A DNA stretch of 64,000 bases from contig JAGUCH010000003.1 of the NCBI GenBank assembly GCA_019096065.1, forward strand, positions 4,588,001 to 4,652,000, given 5' to 3'. Each line of letters begins with the position of its first letter. Position 1 is the first letter of the stretch. This DNA comes from Paracyclopina nana (Eukaryota > Arthropoda > Copepoda > Cyclopoida > Cyclopettidae). The position numbers and the translations under genes were made by a program. The notes beneath the pieces were generated by a model. That model was given only the letters and a program-made list of their open reading frames with translations. It searched no databases and was not told where the DNA came from. This document shows, piece by piece, positions 32,401 through 41,500 of this stretch.

Positions 32401-34876
32401 TCGTCTGCGCACACCATGGAATCCTCGTAATTTCTGAGCTTGAAACATCCTTCAAAATTTGGTTGTCGTTTGCGTTCTTCATCGGTAATTAACAGTCTGA
32501 CAGTTGCAACGCTTCTGGCAGGCAAAAAAGTGTCATTGTGGACGACAGCAGCAGTTGGCGAGGTTTTCTTGTAGTGAATGGCCATGGAGATGGGGTCGTA
32601 GTGTAAACCAGCAGCATGGATAATATCTACCCCCAGGATACCTTCTACATTTAAGGAGTCACAAACATAAAAGTCGCACAGAGTTTGTTTTCCTTTGATG
32701 TCACATGGCAGCTGATAAAGTCCAAGTATTCGCAGAGGCGTACCGGACGCACAGGTAGCTCTTAGCGGGGATGCAGTTAGCACTTTTTGAGGCCTCTTGT
32801 CAATGGGAATCTTCCTAAAGGCGGTGCGTGACAACAAGCTGATATTAGCACCAGTATCGTAAAGGCAATTGAAGTTTGCTCCGTGGCAGGTTACAGTCAA
32901 AAATGGCCGTTTATTGGTAACAGGTCGACTTACAGTCATAGTTGTGAAGTATGAGAGTAGCATCGAGAATGTTGAAGCGGCCAGACCAGGGCGGCGCGTC
33001 GGCTGGAGCACGGGACGGCCGCCTACCAGTTTAAATCACCTTGAACTTCATGAGCTTGCTTCCCTTCGCTGGCCCTCTTGCTTCCAGGCTTGGGTTTATA
33101 TAGATTGTTCTTCTGGTCTCTTTTCTTGCTGAAACACTCCGTCTCTCGGTGGCCTGGAATGTCGCAATACCAGCATTTAAGGCGATTACCCTGGGAGGTC
33201 CTAGGTGGTCTGCGTTCCCCAAGGCGACCTTTGACAAGGTCAATGAATTTCTCCACTGTATTTTCGAGGCTTTCTTGATTCTTGGGTTGGGCCGGTTGAT
33301 CTTCCTTATCTTGAATCTTGATGGCATTAACCTCTGGTGGTGGTACTGAAGCCTTTTTGTCATTGGAAAATGAAGCTTCCACTCTTGATGCGAAACCAAC
33401 TATATCTTCCAACTTGGTGTATTCTTGGACCACAACCTGCGACTTGATGGTCTTGATGAGCCCATGTACAAATCGGCGCTTCACCATAAATTGGTAGGCC
33501 TCATTCTTCGCCAATTCCTGGACCTCTGGCAGTTTACCCGCGGCAACCAGAGTGGTGGGGGTGTTCTCCAAAGGTGCGAAGTTCTCCATTAAGGTCAGGG
33601 TCCCAGTTTTGACCCTATCAAAGAAGTCCTTGACCGTCTCATTAGGCTCCTGTACCAAGGAGTCTTCAATTGCCGATTCTTCAGCCAAGGTACACACATG
33701 GTGGAAACGAGCAAGAAAAATCTTCTTCAATCCATTAGGCCCCTCCCAAGTGGAGGGCGTCCGCTTCTCCTCAGCCAAAATATTATACCACTGACCTGCT
33801 TTGCCTTTCAAGGCCAAAGCTGCATAACTTGCAGTGGCTTCGTCACTCCAGCGGGGTTGTTCAGCAGCAGCAGCCCCTTGATTGACAATTGTACGCAGGT
33901 GATCTATGCGTGTCACCCAGGCTCGAGGTCCAAGCTTGTCCGTCGATCGGTCTCCGGAAAACTCAGGCAAATCGATTGCCTTGATTGCCCTGTTGGCCAT
34001 GGCAGTAGTGCTGTGACTGCCCAATTGATCCAAATTGCCCGCAGGCTCCTCTTGATTACCAGGCTCCACTGGTACGTCTTCTTCACCTGCAACTCGTCCT
34101 GAGCCAGGCATATACACTGACTATATTCCGGCGCAAAATCTGCTCTTTTGCAAGCAAGCAAAAAGGGCAGAGTCCCTCCCCCAGGTTAAAAACGAGGACG
34201 TGAGGTCGAAAAGCCAGATGCCACCAATATTGGATCCTGGACTTCCCAAGATCCTACAACTATGGCGAGCCGGAATGAGCACAACTTGCTAGCTCAAAGT
34301 CAGTATCAAATCTGTTTCTTTATTGCAGTACTCGCGCTTATATATCTGTCGCACAAGGTTACGGCACTATCATAAGAGTGAGTGTTGTTAGGCGGAAGCA
34401 GGAAAAGAGTTAGTTGCGTAAAAGAGTAATTGCCAGGAAGTCAAAAGTACAATAATGGAACGGAATTATTGTCGGACTTTCGCAATGACTCTCAAGATTG
34501 CGATATACTATAATGGAGCTTAATTAATGCCATCTCGACGTGGTATAACCTGTGCGCTTGAAGAAGCCATCAGAATACGAGTATTCTCCCGTTAGTGCGA
34601 GTCCATTTCTCTCCTCGGTTCGTTGCACCGAGCCCCCGCTAATTTCATCCTGCATAATTGATGAAAATTAACTTTTATATGCCTGGTTTTTGTGGCTCAC
34701 ATTTAGCTCACCTGGATTGAGTAGCCAAAATTGAATCGAGCATTTCGATTGGCCTCATCATCTTCCGCCGAGAAATCTCGTCCATTATTAGTTCCTTCAA
34801 TGCCGAACTCCTCCATGGGAAGAGAGACGCATACAGAAATCAAGGCAAAAAGAGCAAAGCAAAGTTTTGATGCCAT
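26447..34876 (-). CDS. R&R-type chitin-binding cuticle protein, intron 3 holds a retrotransposon
   Basis: A structural protein of the exoskeleton. Four exons, 34712-34876, 34550-34649, 26667-26719 and 26447-26608, join in frame to give 159 aa. Exon 1 carries a signal peptide (MASKLCFALFALISVCVS). The Rebers-Riddiford chitin-binding consensus runs across exons 1-3: FNFGYSIQ, DEISGGSVQRTEERNG, GEYSYSDGFFKRT, then VAYEADENGYRV. The last exon ends in acidic VPDEENVSENLENV. Introns 1 and 3-4 are about 60 bp; intron 2-3 is 7,830 bp because a whole LTR retrotransposon sits in it in the same orientation. Its donor GTTATA is weaker than others here. Whether the transcript still splices is unknown, but the coding sequence is undamaged. 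Confidence 0.85.
26887..26890. repeat. Retrotransposon target duplication, left
   Basis: ATGG; the partner is at 34455-34458. A 5-bp AATGG reading is also possible if the LTR is taken one base shorter. Confidence 0.7.
26891..27117 (-). repeat. 3' LTR of the retrotransposon
   Basis: 227 bp, identical by eye to 34228-34454. On the minus strand it starts TATTGTACTTTTGAC and ends CCAGGATCCAATA. Confidence 0.9.
27118..27126 (-). other. Polypurine tract
   Basis: GGGGAGGGA on the minus strand, directly before the 3' LTR, where plus-strand DNA synthesis of a retroelement is primed. Confidence 0.75.
27140..28903 (-). CDS. env: Retroelement envelope glycoprotein (errantivirus/baculovirus-F-like)
   Basis: An intact 587-residue ORF with the layout of an errantivirus envelope: N-terminal signal peptide, a furin-type RQKR site at residues 134-137 followed by a hydrophobic Gly/Leu-rich fusion-peptide-like stretch, a heptad-like region, many cysteines in the ectodomain, and a single transmembrane segment near residues 535-558 with a short cytoplasmic tail. 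Its ATG overlaps the polymerase stop in an ATGA (28900-28903). Similar proteins occur in insect gypsy elements and in baculovirus F proteins. Whether it is expressed or functional cannot be told from sequence. Confidence 0.88.
   Translation of the reverse strand: MNLHLYFLTLQLVADFVATGRGLAETQNPATQLLSKTSNTDWSHYGFQRAGKAMVSVHYGHIYINVNLHNLKEYFSVALNLQLLISSAATSKANDSVLQTLRDLVNERTRRMELKYNDVVSFYTLYSDNNQGPRQKRFLGVLLAGLAGLGIGSTLFGLLDQGKMDNLSRNINKLGFRQDKIIHLLGKTNENVRLNRVDIAKLREALSAVSNLVSKNQLEIEVTVLAMQSDHILSLIENKLDLYVAAAAAGARHRLAHGLLSYEEASSSLKVVAKMARNKGLQPIVTDPHYLYQLETSIIFDVDGFNLLVHVPLTNEDQVLTLYRYLPFPIEITPGLTVEVHPEHDMLALHEESGSHFELSHTDISMCEKVHDYYICPHISYLAKRNQPSCVMSLYLADHNQALKTCKLAIRQATDCILPFGNNEFSAFTEDPTYYQLTCSNGTTKTSQLHHFHHFKLEEGCNVELPHFTLFGGIEIRVEKTMETYKWNVPILQLGHNMSPDDILKTLNQINSTLPPTDPHSLAFLKSHFEPVTTWNETLIIIAIVAVISLVLVLLVYSYAFKNFRVMTFFRQTKNQDHDLIPNNVTT
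28900..31929 (-). CDS. pol: Retroelement polymerase (RT, RNase H, integrase)
   Basis: The open frame runs from 31929 down to the stop at 28900. Visible domains: the remainder of the reverse transcriptase from IDYRGLN onward with the YLDD catalytic box, RNase H (YVDAS and SDHKPL motifs), the integrase zinc-binding HHCC region (HKGVYKTC.. to CWKCDKSK), and an integrase core with its acidic residues (CDLFGP, VTDGGKEF). A Ser/Pro-rich, charged tail follows. The start of this frame is not a start codon: the front of the RT domain lies in the protease frame. The frame changes inside a conserved RT segment, with the two frames overlapping at 31857-31929, so this copy probably carries a one-base disruption. 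Confidence 0.88.
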   Translation of the reverse strand, partial: LEWNSSIFCVPRKLPDGQTGWRPVIDYRGLNAKTEPSSYRLPLISECIDDIGRSGTQLFSQLDLRNGFHQMQMDESSKHLTAFTIPGRGQFQYCRAPFGLCNMPLSFQRMMMKVFEHLTPKRVLLYLDDILVKGTDHKDMIAGLEECFARLRRANLKINLPKCSFGTTECTYLGFTLTPTGYQPNKRKLQAIEDAPPPTTVREIRQFLGLCNFFRSCIPRFSKHSHALSQLTCKDSSWRSGPLPPQALQSFQKLKELLCSEPVLAYPKPELDYHLYVDASQGTVDNSIDGGLGAVLTQNQINEPRIISSASISLLKHEKTYTPYLLELLACTFAIEHYAVYLTGTKFTLYSDHKPLEKLNKTHTRTLSRLQDLMIQHSFTVQYCPGDKNPADFCSRNVPKALRQINACVYGVSTEALEDLEVMKQLQNSDTVLSALIAKIKTNLTPSTPELKRIVNRYARHCELKDDILLITIGQLGRRVICAPAICQADIISAAHAAVGHKGVYKTCERIREQYFWPNMVADVEEYIDSCWKCDKSKLKSKHPNTPLNPLSQPRGPFERVHCDLFGPLRTSGRQKKFILVITDAFTKYAEFVALPDKTPETVSRGIFNRWISRYGSPCILVTDGGKEFTAKVNDELFSLLQIDKKKTSPRHPQTNAAAEVINKHIISYLQKTLDLDSTLDWEEMLPALQLSYNVGVSKATKMSPFFLLFGVHPRTPYMDPNVVDHKYYGDSYKDEIGKRLQIARRVAAENNIHYKELYTAQHNAKVKQEDFREGMLVWLHRPELRKINPKINSPWEGMYVIVSLQDENALIQHMQTKKTRYVHKDRLRICKSAANMPGPTQSSALPDDPKPDVATRAEENETHASETKSGYIRIEDDDITILNPLAPPPQPIPIKTDTDQESATDLTRPNVKEEPPSPESATDNQPTGLFQRLRQGISPLSDFGTELGNLVVPLDPEVQRQARSYKKATAPTEQPATTRRAAAAKNIEIQDSVLPSRPVEYKKYTKKK
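31857..33035 (-). CDS. pro: Retroelement protease and front part of reverse transcriptase
   Basis: This frame is -1 relative to gag and opens at the gag end (33035). It carries the retropepsin active site DTGA (YDTGANISLLS), then a linker and the first RT residues up to MGIIEPSDS, and stops at 31857. No ATG is needed if it is reached by frameshifting from gag. Its loss of frame inside RT is described under the polymerase. Confidence 0.85.
   Translation of the reverse strand, partial: FKLVGGRPVLQPTRRPGLAASTFSMLLSYFTTMTVSRPVTNKRPFLTVTCHGANFNCLYDTGANISLLSRTAFRKIPIDKRPQKVLTASPLRATCASGTPLRILGLYQLPCDIKGKQTLCDFYVCDSLNVEGILGVDIIHAAGLHYDPISMAIHYKKTSPTAAVVHNDTFLPARSVATVRLLITDEERKRQPNFEGCFKLRNYEDSMVCADDCLLRTDDFGIATVKITNPGLEPATLKKGLKIGELVNIDLSDFVPFNDAFACVSSISTSGQPPRHDPMVKEYINKHARLDHLTPNERQNYLKLLLNNSDVISISEYDLGKCTLMKHKINLTNKNPVFNKQFPIPQKHLEHISESVDEWLKMGIIEPSDSNGIPQYSVSQENYQMDRQAGDQ
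33023..34117 (-). CDS. gag: Retroelement Gag with CCHC zinc knuckle
   Basis: An intact 364-residue ORF from 34117. The central region is a gypsy-type capsid-like segment (about residues 45-230), and residues near 315 form the nucleic-acid-binding knuckle CX2CX4HX4C (CWYCDIPGHRETEC), followed by a basic stretch. It ends at TAG 33023-33025, four bases past a TTTAAAC heptamer. Confidence 0.88.
   Translation of the reverse strand: MYMPGSGRVAGEEDVPVEPGNQEEPAGNLDQLGSHSTTAMANRAIKAIDLPEFSGDRSTDKLGPRAWVTRIDHLRTIVNQGAAAAEQPRWSDEATASYAALALKGKAGQWYNILAEEKRTPSTWEGPNGLKKIFLARFHHVCTLAEESAIEDSLVQEPNETVKDFFDRVKTGTLTLMENFAPLENTPTTLVAAGKLPEVQELAKNEAYQFMVKRRFVHGLIKTIKSQVVVQEYTKLEDIVGFASRVEASFSNDKKASVPPPEVNAIKIQDKEDQPAQPKNQESLENTVEKFIDLVKGRLGERRPPRTSQGNRLKCWYCDIPGHRETECFSKKRDQKNNLYKPKPGSKRASEGKQAHEVQGDLNW
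33029..33035 (-). promoter_or_regulatory. Likely -1 ribosomal frameshift site (TTTAAAC)
   Basis: In the gag frame the codons fall as T-TTA-AAC, the canonical slippery heptamer, just before the gag stop. The -1 frame is closed immediately upstream (TGA) and open downstream into protease. This is the expected arrangement for gag-pol expression. I did not test for a downstream stem-loop. Confidence 0.75.
34213..34227 (-). other. Candidate primer-binding site
   Basis: Next to the 5' LTR, reading TTGGTGGCATCTGGC; the TGG would pair with a tRNA 3' CCA. The tRNA is not identified. Confidence 0.5.
34228..34454 (-). repeat. 5' LTR of the retrotransposon
   Basis: 227 bp, identical by eye to 26891-27117. 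Confidence 0.9.
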
Positions 34877-35371
34877 GATCGTGTTAACGGGATGAACCGA
34901 TGCAATTGACTGTCTGGTAGGTGATAGATTGGGGTGTTTTTCTCAAAAACCAGGAAGAAAATGATGGTTGTTGTTTGGTGCTTTGGGCTATGCAGTCATT
35001 GACCTCTAATGATTGCACCCCTTGCAAATGCAATGCTTGGATGCGCCGTGACTTGAAAATGTGTATAAAGTTGCAAACTAACTATCAGAATAAGCAATAT
35101 GAAACGAAATCATGTCTTTCTAAATTGGCTTATTTGGTGTTCAAACTTTGGACAGTTTTTTAAAATTGCACCTTTTTCATCTTTTGTGCTTTCTGCGAGG
35201 AGAAAATGGATTCTTGCCATTTTCGCGAGATTTCCCCTTTTTGGTATTGCAAACTCATATTTATATCATAGAAATTGAAGAATGATGATCACTAGGGGCA
35301 TATAATGCTTTGTATTGACTAATCATGTGTTGTAGTATAATGGAAAATAACACATATACTCTAGAGTATTA
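34877..35371. other. Intergenic: cuticle gene promoter side
   Basis: About 500 bp between the cuticle protein ATG and the stop of the low-complexity protein gene. No clear TATA box or motif seen. Confidence 0.35.
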
Positions 35372-37676
35372 TTAGTACCGTGGATACGTGTAAAGGTCAT
35401 TTTTAATGTCCGCAAAATCACGGAAATTTTCAAACAGCTGTTCGCCATACTGAGGTCTTCGATTGTAAGTTGAGTAATAGTAAGTGTCATCATCGTAGAA
35501 GGTTCCACCTTTGATCACTTCAAAGTTTCCACTCCCAAGAATTTCATTATTGACGACTGCTGCTGTATTTCCATATCCGGAGTACTCATTATTGTAGTAT
35601 TCGTTGTCAGCAGGATACGATTGAATGGTTTGCTCGGTGTACGGATCTCGGCCTCGACTTTGCGACTGGGGATAATAATCAGGTACCGTATACCTCTCGC
35701 TTCTGATCCCCAAATTGGTATTAGCGCGATCGCCACCGAAGCCAGAGAAAAAATCGTTGGAATCAATGTTGGCATCGTCCCAGAAATTTTGCTGGAATCC
35801 AAATCCTTGTCTGGCTTGGTTGCGTCGGTACCGACCTTGGTTGTTTTCAGGTGCTGGATTGAATCGACGCCGCAGCCTCATCCTTGGCCGAATTCTGGCC
35901 TCAGATGTTGCAAGCACCTCATCTGTGCTTCTTCTATTACGAATTTTCATCGACTCGAAGCCAGCTCCGAGATCTTCAAGGTTGGGAAACGATCCTGGAT
36001 ACTCGAAGAAGCCTCCTCCACTTTTGTCATCATCCTCATTAGCGTCCTTGTAATCGTAGTCTTCCACCTCATTCAAGGATGGCCTTGCAGTGACGCTGTC
36101 GTAAATGTCTGGAGAATGAGTTGGCAATGGTGGATGCGTTGGGTGGGTGGGTGGAGGCCTGGCTATGGCAGGTGGAGGCCTCGGAAAATCATTTGGCCCC
36201 GGAGTTGGAATGGGCCTTGGTGTGGTCGTTCTCACGCGAATCTCTTCAAAGTCATCCTCTCTTCTCAAATTAAAAGGCCTTGCAGGCTTATAATTTTGAG
36301 ATCTATAATCTACAAATTGAGTTGGCCTCTCCTGTTGGGGAAATCTCCTTGAAGGCCTGTTAAAGAGGGGCTGATTTGTGGAGAAAGAAGGCCTTTTTCT
36401 CTTCGGCCTTTTCAGAGGAGGCGGTGTATCTTCTAGGAATGTGATTGGTATCTCATCATTAAAGCCTGGAGGCTCATTGAAGAAAGGCCGCTCAATCCTC
36501 TTCTTAGGCCTGGAATTTCTGCCCTGAGTTGGAGCAGAGAAATCAAAGCCAAACTCATCCGGACCAAATGGCTTTATGGATGGGAAACTTTCTGGCCCCC
36601 TTTCTGGGAAACTCGTTGCCTCAAATGGAGCCTTATTCTGCTCGAATTGGAAAGAAGGCCTTTCCGATTGCTCAGAAAAGGGCCTTAATTCAGGCCTCGA
36701 GGTGAACTGCGGTTGCTGCCGCTCTGGCCTCGCACCTGGCCTTTTCTCACCTCGCAAAGGCCTGAACTCTTGCCTCTGTTGGCTTGATGGAGGTCTCTGA
36801 AAGGAGCTGACTTCAGGAACTTCATGATATCTGGTTAAGGAAGGGGCATTGTTGTGAAGGTTCTGGTTGAATGTCTCACGTGGCCTTGACTGTCCTTCGT
36901 CTGAAACAAAGCAGAGGAAAAGTTAAACTAGTCGTTGTTGTAATCTACCAGCTGTGAAAATAATGCGAGACTTGTGTTGGATGCCAACATAGCAAACGTT
37001 GATCTGGGAGAAAATCGGTTCCAAATGGATATAAAGCACTTTTTAACAAAATAACTGGCTAGAAGGCCACACGCGTGTTTAGACATTTATATGCTAACTG
37101 GTAGAGAGTTTCTAAGGTTAAATAAAGGTTAAACAAGATAAAGCTACAGGCACGATGGAAACATAAAATTGGTCTAACGAATCCTGATGCAAATTGGTCC
37201 AATCAATCACAACTCTGTTAAAACAAAACACTTTTGTAGCTTGTAGCAAATACGCCCTGTACTACAATTTTATTTCCCACTTTATGCTTGGATAATTAAC
37301 AATTGCTGATAATTGCAAGGGATAGTTATTTTTTATTATTACCTTGAGGCAGCCGTTTAGGCCGGTTGAAAAATTGCTGCTTTTGAGCTGGTGGTGCATT
37401 GAACTGGTTAGGCTTGCTCCTGCCTGGCAAATTCCCTTCGGCAGCAGATGGCACAGCCTCATTTTGCAGTGGCAAAGCATGCACTCCAATGATTTGAGGT
37501 CTAGCTTTTGAAGTCCAACTTGGACTGATACTATGGCCTTTCGGGGCCTCACGAATCGTCCTTATCCACTCATCAATGACTTCTTGCCTCCTATTGCTAC
37601 CACTACCCCTTTGCTGGCCTTGGACATTGCACAAAAGTAGAAGTGTGGTGTAGGCTAGAGAAAGTTGCAGCAGCAT
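35372..37676 (-). CDS. Secreted low-complexity protein (620 aa), unknown
   Basis: Two exons, 37343-37676 and 35372-36900, joined across a 442-bp intron (long for this region), give 620 aa. A signal peptide (MLLQLSLAYTTLLLLCNVQG) starts the protein; a GTG-led extension upstream was rejected. The next ~90 residues contain IRTIREAPKGH and basic stretches. The body is rich in Pro, Arg and Phe, with recurring RP/FP-type motifs (RPSFQF, RPFFNEPP, PPPTHPTHPP). The C-terminal third is rich in Tyr, Asn and Asp (YYNNEYSGYG), as in some matrix or cuticle-associated proteins. Several KKR/RRR sites could be processed by furin-like proteases. No domain recognised. Confidence 0.7.
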
Positions 37677-38559
37677 CTCGATTATTGCTAGCACTTCATG
37701 GTTCTGGCCTCAGGAAAAGACTGACTGACGCACACTTTTCAAGCGGATTTTAGGAACTCGACCATATCACAGGCACGCTAAGGATACCACACACTCACAC
37801 ACGTACGAGCTCACTTTCGGAATTTCCTCTGGACTACGAGATATTACGTAAGAAATTGCTCCCCATTCAATGTGGAGCAGCAAATTGGGTTTCTAATTTT
37901 GGCTCCTATCGCATCACCAATTTTATCAATCATAAGGAAGCTAATTTCTTATGAAGTAGGAGCAATTTTTCGTCACGAATGCGACGTTGGCAGATTTCAT
38001 ATACTTGCAAAAAAAGGGCAAACTTGATTACGTATTTGCAAGCTGTGCAACCATTTTTAGATTAAGAAATGTTGCATGATGAGAAATAAAGGTGTAATGA
38101 ATTTACGGCGTGTTAAAAATCCATCAGAGGAATGTCTTACAAGTACGTAATTGGTGAAAGTGCTTGGTGTCATTAATCAATTGAACACACAATGCAATAG
38201 ACTTTTTCAAGGAGGCTCGAAAATTGGACCTGACATAAAGACCTGAGGATCATAGAAGTTCACACCATACAATAATTTGAAGCTAACTCATGTGTGCGCC
38301 TCCAACAATTTATCACTCAGTTGTGCCGTAAACTTTATATTGGTGAAAGGTTGAGTGAATTACGTATAAAAGTGCCGTGATTATTAAGACCTGTCTTTTT
38401 TTATGCAAGTAAAAAACTGCAGCAAAAGGCAGCAAATTCACAAAGGCGTATATACTATATTAATCTAATATTCTGAAAATAGGTTCAGCTACAAATCTGG
38501 AATTTGTAGTTGCAGCTAGGACTTAATAAAAAATAGCATCTGAACATGATAAAAAGATA
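37677..38559. other. Intergenic, nothing recognised
   Basis: About 0.9 kb between the low-complexity protein's start and the 3' end of GRIPAP1, both on minus. It must hold the promoter of the former. No ORF, repeat or clear motif. Confidence 0.4.
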
Positions 38560-41500
38560 TCACATTGGTACAAGTTTGGACAACCTTACAACTTCCTGTG
38601 ACAAGTGCTCCAGATCTTGCTGGAGATGCATATTCTTTGTCAGCGTTTCTTCAAGCATTCTTTGCATTCTCAGGATCTCCTCCTTTTGTTGGGCTTCTAC
38701 TTGGTCCGGATTGACCAACAGATCCAACCTTTTCTTGACACTTCTCATCTTTTCCACTGGGGTGGAGGGGGCTTCTTTCTTGACATGATCCTGCTTGCCT
38801 TCCATGCAATAAAACTGGATGATGGTGGACTTCCTCACCAAGTCATCAGCCATGGCAGCAGCAGAATTCTCCAACATATGGAGCCTTTGTTCAAGAAGGA
38901 GCTTTTCTTCCAAGAGTCCACCAACTTTCTTCTCGAGGGTATTTTTATCTTCATGGCAGCTGTCCGTCTGATCTGGAGGCGTAGGGGATGGGGAATGGTC
39001 ATTGTTCTTCTCCGAATAAATGCTCCAGGACGAATTTGAAGTCCGGTCAGTTTCGGTGAAATTGTCCGACAAAGTAGAGCTCGGCTCGGATTGGAATTGG
39101 AATTCTCTCATTTTCTCACTCAACTTGTCGTTCCTTTGCTGCTCAGCTAATAGCTGTTTTTTCAGATCCTTAACCAAGGACTGGCCTTTTTTATCCACAA
39201 TTTTTCGCTCTTCAATCAAATCCTTAATCTCCTGCTTTAAATGCTCAATAGACTCTTCAAACTCTACTTTTTGAGCATTCGAAATCTCCAGTTGCATTTT
39301 CAAATCTCTCATGATGATTTCATGCTCAGCTTTCAAGATGTTCAGGTCGTCCTTGGAAGACTCTTTTGCGGCTTGAACATCTTGAAGGCATTTTGACTTG
39401 ATGGACGCAATCGATGCCTCCAGCTCATTAATTTTAGACTCTAGGCTCTCAACTTGACGTCGCAATTCCTCCTTTGTTTCATTGCTTTTTGCAACGGCTG
39501 CTTCGAGGCTGCTATTTTCAGCGCGACTTTCTTCCAGCCCACTGGTCAGTGACTTGATTTTGATTTGTGCCTCTTCGTACTCATCAGTCTTCTTCTGGAT
39601 CACAATTGCCATTTCATCAAGGAGTTTTTTGCGATTCTCGCCAACCTAAATAAGTATTTGAAGTATTTGTAATACCATGCTTAAACTGGCGGTTTAGTGT
39701 TCCAGCAGCCGGGTCTGATAAAAGGTATTCGTTACTATAGGTGCCCTAAAGAACGGCTTGTGCAAGTTTTGATGACAAACAGCTTCGTAAAACACCATTT
39801 TTGAACATATTCTTGACGCACAATAATACATACCTTAACTGCTTCGTCGGCTTGGTCTCGCAAGGTTTTCATTTCAACTTTGAGGCCAGCCAACTCTTGA
39901 TATCCATGGTTGGATTTTTCAATAAGATCTTGCACCTCTTGCTTCAACTGAGCTATTTTCACCCGGTACTGTTCATTTTCGCCCTCTTTTTGAAGTAAAT
40001 CGCTCTTTAAACTTTCACTTTCTGCTTCCAACTTTTCGGAACTTTGCACCTATGTAGCATAAAGAAGGGGAAATAAGTAATTAGCTGAAAATGAGGTCAA
40101 GGATCATGTGCGAAGAGCGATGCTTACCTTAGCAGAAAGGGTGTTTATTTTGGCCATAAGCTCCTCAATTTCCTTGGCCTTTTTCTCCTTGAACTCTGCG
40201 AAGCCAGACCTGCCATTATTCAACTGGACTTGCAGCCTCTGGTTTTGTTCATGCAAAGTGAAGGTATCAGTATCCTTTTCATTTTTGAGCGCGTCAAGCT
40301 TGTTGTTAAGATCCGTCTGAATGGAGTCTTTTTCCTGTTGTAATTGCAATAAACTGTCCTGCTTCTTACGCAGCTTCCCTTGATAATCCGCCACTTTTTC
40401 TTGCAGCTCCAAACATTGGCTCTTCCAATAATCTCCATTCTCCTCTGAGACCACTTCATCTGTTTCTCCTACAAACAAGAAGATATGTCAATCCCTTTAA
40501 CAACGTGACACTCTTGTTTAATTGACCGCGAAAAAGCCCCTTTGGAAAGCTAATAGCCTCAGTGTAAACAGCAGAATCCATTTAAATGCAGATTTTCGCT
40601 GAACTGGGTCACCAACCATCTGTGTTGCAGAGAGGAAGTAAAGAGTAAAATTTACAGGATAGAAAGCATGAGTAGCATAAAACAGCAATTTTTGTTTGCA
40701 CAAAAAACAGCTAAGTGGGAGCCACTCCCATTGTCTGTCCAATAGCTCTTAGTGGCATGTAGTATGTGATACGCATTGTTGCTGCTCTATTAGGAGTCCT
40801 TATCGAGCCAGCGGCGCGGTGCTTAATGTCACAGAGGGAGTGTTTGTCCAAAAATCTCGCATAGCTGCATTCGCGTCTGGATCCCTTCTCCTTTCAGTGG
40901 CGAAGAGCTTTCTCTTTCGTACGCAGGAGAGCTTAGTCAGTTCCCAACCTTTGTGGGGTTTGCTACAACCATATACGTAGTAGAGTAGCTACGTAAAAGT
41001 GAGAAAGCCAGAAGACGCGCGCGACAAAAACACATCCACACATATGAAAAACAAAACTTTATGAGCTCTTGGGAGCTATAAGGCTTAAAGAGGTCAGTGC
41101 ATAGGGCAGAATAATGGTTTTACAACTAGCAGCAACAATTGTGAAAAGCAATACGCTAACGAGCAATAAAAGAAAGCCACCACAGCACAGGCTCATTAAC
41201 GTCAATATGGTACAATTTATGATTAACTCATTAGGATTGACTGATTGGGGCGGACTGGTGAGAAGATAAACTGTCACCAAGGTTGTCATAAGAACTGCTA
41301 TCAATTATATCGCAAAGCATCATTACGGTTAACGGGGCTTGGTATTTAACATCAGCCGAGTAGCATGAACATATATCTGTCATTAATTCGTTATAGTAAG
41401 AAACTACCATCAGATGCATTTCCGATGGGAAACTTGACCCCATTACGTCAAGACTATCAATTGATCTAAGCTAAAGGCAGGACATGCAACTACATATAGA

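Larger units (their letters stand above)
26891..34454 (-). mobile_element. Errantivirus-like Ty3/gypsy LTR retrotransposon with envelope gene
   Basis: A complete 7,564-bp element read on the minus strand: 5' LTR 34228-34454, gag, protease-polymerase, envelope, 3' LTR 26891-27117. The two 227-bp LTRs look identical base for base, so the insertion is recent. Termini are TATTG..CAATA. ATGG flanks both sides (26887-26890 and 34455-34458), a 4-bp target duplication as made by gypsy-type integrases. The gene order with a third, overlapping env ORF is that of insect errantiviruses. One reading-frame break lies in the polymerase (see that entry). It lies in the intron of the cuticle gene. Confidence 0.93.

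Noticed and set aside
36901-37342. Separate gene for the 37343-37676 exon
   Set aside because: Its frame and phase continue perfectly into the 36900 exon through a GT..AG intron, so one 620-aa gene is simpler.
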